Below, in pieces: positions 42,717 to 44,945 of a stretch of 44,945 bases of DNA. The notes under the pieces were generated by a model. The model was not told the DNA's origin. It did no database searches and was given only the letters and a program-made list of their open reading frames with translations. The translations under genes were made by a program, and so were the position numbers. This stretch comes from Deltaproteobacteria bacterium. Its GTDB lineage: Bacteria > Myxococcota > Myxococcia > Myxococcales > 40CM-4-68-19. The DNA lies in the NCBI GenBank assembly GCA_005879315.1, contig VBLC01000064.1, positions 1-44,945 of the forward strand. The letters run 5' to 3'. The stretch's first letter is position 1, and the number at the start of each line of letters is the position of its first letter.

Positions 42717-43296
42717 CCACTCATCTCCGACGGCGGGCTCACCTCCGGCGCTCGCGCTACTGGAGGTGTCGTCCCTGGCGCGCGGAGTGGTGGTGGCCGA
42801 CGCAGTCGCCAAGCGGGCGCGGGTCGAGCTGCTCCAGTGCGGGCCGGTCAGCCCCGGCAAGTACCTCGTGCTCTTCGCGGGCGGGGTCGGCGAGACCGAA
42901 GAGTCCGTCGCCGCGGGCGTCGCGGCAGCCGGCGACTGCCTCATCGACCGTCTCTTCCTGCCGCAGGCGCATGAGCAGATCCTTCCTGCGGTACGCGCCG
43001 GGCCGGCGGGACGGGCGCACGCTGCTTCGGAGGAGCCGGCGGGCCTGGTCGAGCTGCATTCGGTGGCCGCGGCGCTCCGCTCGGCGGACGCCGCTTGCAA
43101 GGCAGCCGAAGTGCGGCTGCAGCTCTTGCACCTCGCGCGCGGCATCGGCGGCAAGGCCTGGTTCATCATCCGCGGCGATCTGGAATCCGTCGAAGCGAGC
43201 GTACTGGCGGCGACGCAGGCGGCCGGCGAAGGGCTTCTCGCCGGGGCCGAAATCATCCCGCGCCCTCACGGCGACCTGCGCGGGTTCGCGCTCTGA
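42709..43296 (+). CDS. BMC shell protein, tandem-domain trimer (BMC-T, single-layer type)
   Basis: A 195-residue shell protein with two BMC domains (about 10-100 and 105-190). The first has ALLEVSSLARGVVVADAVAKRARVELLQCGPVSPGKYLVLFAGGVG; the second has GLVELHSVAAALRSADAACKAAEVRLQLLHLARGIGGKAWFIIRGD. From memory it matches the Haliangium ochraceum BMC-T1 form (single trimer, not stacked). The TTG start overlaps the end of the aldehyde dehydrogenase gene by 8 bp, so translational coupling is likely. It ends the BMC operon. Confidence 0.9.
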   Translation: MSNHSSPTAGSPPALALLEVSSLARGVVVADAVAKRARVELLQCGPVSPGKYLVLFAGGVGETEESVAAGVAAAGDCLIDRLFLPQAHEQILPAVRAGPAGRAHAASEEPAGLVELHSVAAALRSADAACKAAEVRLQLLHLARGIGGKAWFIIRGDLESVEASVLAATQAAGEGLLAGAEIIPRPHGDLRGFAL

Positions 43297-43350
43297 TCGC
43301 GGAGCCGGTTTCTTTCGATCGACCGCGCCCTCCGCTAGGCTCGCAGAGCC

Positions 43351-44058
43351 GTGGAGACGACTCGCGCCAACCTGCTCCGCTACCGTTTCGGAACGATCGA
43401 GCAGATGGCCAACCACCTGCACGTGGTCGAGGGCCGCACGCTCTTCTTCTACCGGCACGAGCGGCTCCTCCTCGAGGGCGGCGCGAAGGTGGTCATCGAG
43501 CTTGCGTTCAGCAGCAGCGAGCAGGTCGTCACCTTGCGCGGCGCGGTGCTCTCGCGCGCCTCGACGACCGAAGGCGGGCAGGCGGGGATGTGGCTCGAGT
43601 TCCCCGACGCGCGCCTGGCCAAGCTGCTCGACCAGGGGCCCTCCGCGCTCTCCAACCGCAAGCACAAGCGGCTCGGCTGCGAACTCGTGGTGGAGGTCCG
43701 GCAGGGCCGCAATCCTTATCTGGGGCGGATCGTCGATGTGAGCATGGGCGGGATTCGCGTCGTCGGAGCGGCGCTGCTGCACCTTCGCTCCGAGGCGGAG
43801 CTGCGACTGGTCTCACCCGAGGAGGGCATGCCGGCCGAGCTAGGGCGCGCCCAGGTGATGCGCTCCGACCGCAAGTCCGGTGAGTCAGGGCTGCGCTTTC
43901 TGCGCGAGGATCGAATCACGCGGGTGGCGAGCGGCAAGCTGTTCGAGAGGGTCCAGGCGGGGTGGAGCAAAGCTCCCGAGGTGACCCATCCCCCACTCTG
44001 CTGCCAGGACGGCCATGTGCTGGAACCGCCGCTGCCGCACATGAAGACGCGGACTTGA
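43351..44058 (+). CDS. PilZ-domain protein (two PilZ-like modules)
   Basis: A 235-residue cytoplasmic protein. The C-terminal module (about 110-190) has the cyclic-di-GMP-binding signature: an RKHKR start and, ~20 residues later, DVSMGGIRV. The N-terminal module (about 20-100; FFYRHERLLLEGGAKVVIEL, VVTLRGAVLSR) looks like a related barrel without the binding residues. A short tail with two adjacent Cys (LCCQDG) follows. GTG at 43351 is the start; the box TAGGCT (43336-43341) is 9 nt upstream. It is downstream of the BMC genes but separated by 54 bp and its own likely promoter, so it need not belong to them. Confidence 0.82.
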   Translation: METTRANLLRYRFGTIEQMANHLHVVEGRTLFFYRHERLLLEGGAKVVIELAFSSSEQVVTLRGAVLSRASTTEGGQAGMWLEFPDARLAKLLDQGPSALSNRKHKRLGCELVVEVRQGRNPYLGRIVDVSMGGIRVVGAALLHLRSEAELRLVSPEEGMPAELGRAQVMRSDRKSGESGLRFLREDRITRVASGKLFERVQAGWSKAPEVTHPPLCCQDGHVLEPPLPHMKTRT

Positions 44059-44071
44059 TCGTCGAAGGACT

Positions 44072-44446
44072 TCAGGAGGCGGCGGTCTTGCCGCAGGCGC
44101 TCTTCACCCGCGCGAGCAGCGTCTCGGTGTCGAAGGGCAACTGTAGAATGGCTTCGATGTCGGTCAGGTGGTCGGCGCCGAGATCGAGCCCGGTGGAGAC
44201 GATGAGCGGGATCGACGACCAGGTCTCATGGCGCTTGAGCTGGCGGTTGAGCTCGAAGCCGTCCATGACGGGCATCAAGAGGTCGGAGAGGATGACGTCG
44301 GGTTTGTAACCGGCCTTCATCTTTTCCAGGGCCGCGTGACCGTTGTTCGCATCCTCTACGGGAAAACCTTCGCTGGTGAGCAGCTCGACCAGCGCGCCGC
44401 GGAGATCGTCGTCGTCATGCACCACCAGGAGCTTGCAGTCCTTCAC
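44072..44446 (-). CDS. Single-domain response regulator with missing conserved lysine
   Basis: A 124-residue receiver domain: acidic cluster HDDDD (10-14), phospho-acceptor Asp55 in VILSDLLMPVMDGFEL, and Thr85. The nearly invariant Lys before Pro in strand 5 is replaced (LQLPFD; Leu103). It may therefore be phosphorylated but respond abnormally. No output domain is attached. The GTG start at 44446 is used; the gene converges on the PilZ gene 13 bp away. Confidence 0.85.
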   Translation of the reverse strand: MKDCKLLVVHDDDDLRGALVELLTSEGFPVEDANNGHAALEKMKAGYKPDVILSDLLMPVMDGFELNRQLKRHETWSSIPLIVSTGLDLGADHLTDIEAILQLPFDTETLLARVKSACGKTAAS

Positions 44447-44531
44447 CGTCTCTCCGGGTCTGGGGGCGCTTCGCTCGGCAACTTGAGGCGGACAGCAATC
44501 CGGGTCAACAAGCAGCCCGTCCCCCGCCCGC

Positions 44532-44906
44532 CTAGCGAGAGCTGCCCCTCAACCATTGCAGCGCCAGCGTCTCGTCCCGGAAGCCTTTCGCGTCCGCGCC
44601 CACGGTGGAGGCGAAGCTGGCGAACATCTTGGCGACGCCGTGAACTTCATCGCTATCCGAAAGGAGCGCCAGCTTCGTGAGCCCCCGCGCGAAAACCTCG
44701 GCGAAGTGGTTGGCGATACCGGCCACTTCGGCAATGGATGGCGCGCTGGTCACGCCCCGGTTGTCGATGAAGAGCACTGCGCCGGCACGAAGCTGGGGAT
44801 GCGCGACCAGTTCAGCGATCGCGAGCCGGACCTCGTCGTAGGTCACGGACCCGTATGCCCGCATGATGAACATCGGCCACTTCTCGAGGGCCACCTTCAC
44901 CGGCAT
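44532..44906 (-). CDS. STAS/SpoIIAA-like domain protein
   Basis: A 124-residue cytoplasmic protein resembling SpoIIAA-like/STAS folds: strands FIMRAYGSVTYDEVRLAI, AGAVLFIDNRGVTSAPSIAEV and LTKLALLSDSDEVHGVAKMF, ending in FRDETLALQWLRG, a typical end for this family in myxobacteria. Such proteins may bind small hydrophobic ligands or kinases; function unknown. ATG at 44906 is chosen; TTG at 44912 is also in frame. About 40 bp to the window edge hold nothing recognisable. Confidence 0.7.
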   Translation of the reverse strand: MPVKVALEKWPMFIMRAYGSVTYDEVRLAIAELVAHPQLRAGAVLFIDNRGVTSAPSIAEVAGIANHFAEVFARGLTKLALLSDSDEVHGVAKMFASFASTVGADAKGFRDETLALQWLRGSSR

Positions 44907-44945
44907 CAGCAAGAGTCTGCACGACGAGAGCCAGGCCCAGCAATG

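Noticed and set aside
43297-43345. Intrinsic terminator after the BMC operon (GATCG ... CGATC)
   Set aside because: Five-pair stem with a loop of about 18 nt and no T-run; too weak.

Overview
The window is strongly GC-rich with dense, often overlapping genes. Its gene content points to a myxobacterium (Myxococcota). The evidence is FHA, PilZ, HD-GYP-like and MshEN signalling proteins, cysteine-rich lipoproteins, a SpoVG-prs-L25-pth ribosomal block, and a microcompartment locus that closely resembles (from memory) the one in Haliangium ochraceum. The species cannot be named from sequence alone.

Layout. (a) 1-1038: 3' part of a surface protein with Ig-like repeats and a copper-binding cupredoxin end. 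(b) 1032-9190, minus strand: the classical rimP-nusA-ylxR-infB-ylxP-rbfA-nrnA-truB translation/transcription operon, with a promoter and an attenuator-like leader before rimP. (c) 9208-16406, plus strand: a nitrilase-family amidase, a lipoprotein, spoVG, prs, an inserted YD-repeat lipoprotein, then rplY, pth, rpsF, rpsR and rplI. (d) 16446-20465: an unrecognised secreted protein, a small Cys-pair protein coupled to a DoxX-like membrane protein, an unrecognised minus-strand helical protein, and dnaB. (e) 20472-33369, minus strand: TPM-domain protein, histidine kinase, tlyA, response regulator, xseB, xseA, two FHA proteins, tadC, tadB, cpaB, then an anti-sigma/ECF sigma pair that is transcribed first. 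(f) 33428-39215, minus strand: HD-GYP-like protein, two paired MshEN-domain proteins, a lipoprotein and a PP2C phosphatase fused to a cyclic-nucleotide-binding domain. (g) 39264-43296, plus strand: a bacterial microcompartment (BMC) operon coding for a tandem-domain trimer, an outer-membrane beta-barrel, a hexamer, a pentamer, a CoA-acylating aldehyde dehydrogenase and a second trimer. (h) 43351-44906: PilZ protein, stand-alone receiver and a STAS-like protein.

How the genes work together. Regions b and c make ribosomes, maturation factors and PRPP. Region e combines an inner-membrane Tad-type secretion platform with FHA phosphothreonine readers. Region f is likely regulatory. Region g should build a protein shell around an aldehyde dehydrogenase; no enzyme that makes the aldehyde is encoded nearby, so its substrate is unknown. 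The most interesting points are this minimal BMC operon with an embedded outer-membrane barrel, the rimP leader attenuator, the recurring -10-like TAnnnT boxes 6-9 nt before start codons (possible leaderless transcription), the kinase lying between two degenerate receiver domains, and the two MshEN proteins sharing both ends but differing by a long acidic linker.

No stretch over 300 bases lacks a gene. No rRNA, tRNA, insertion sequence, CRISPR array or prophage was seen.
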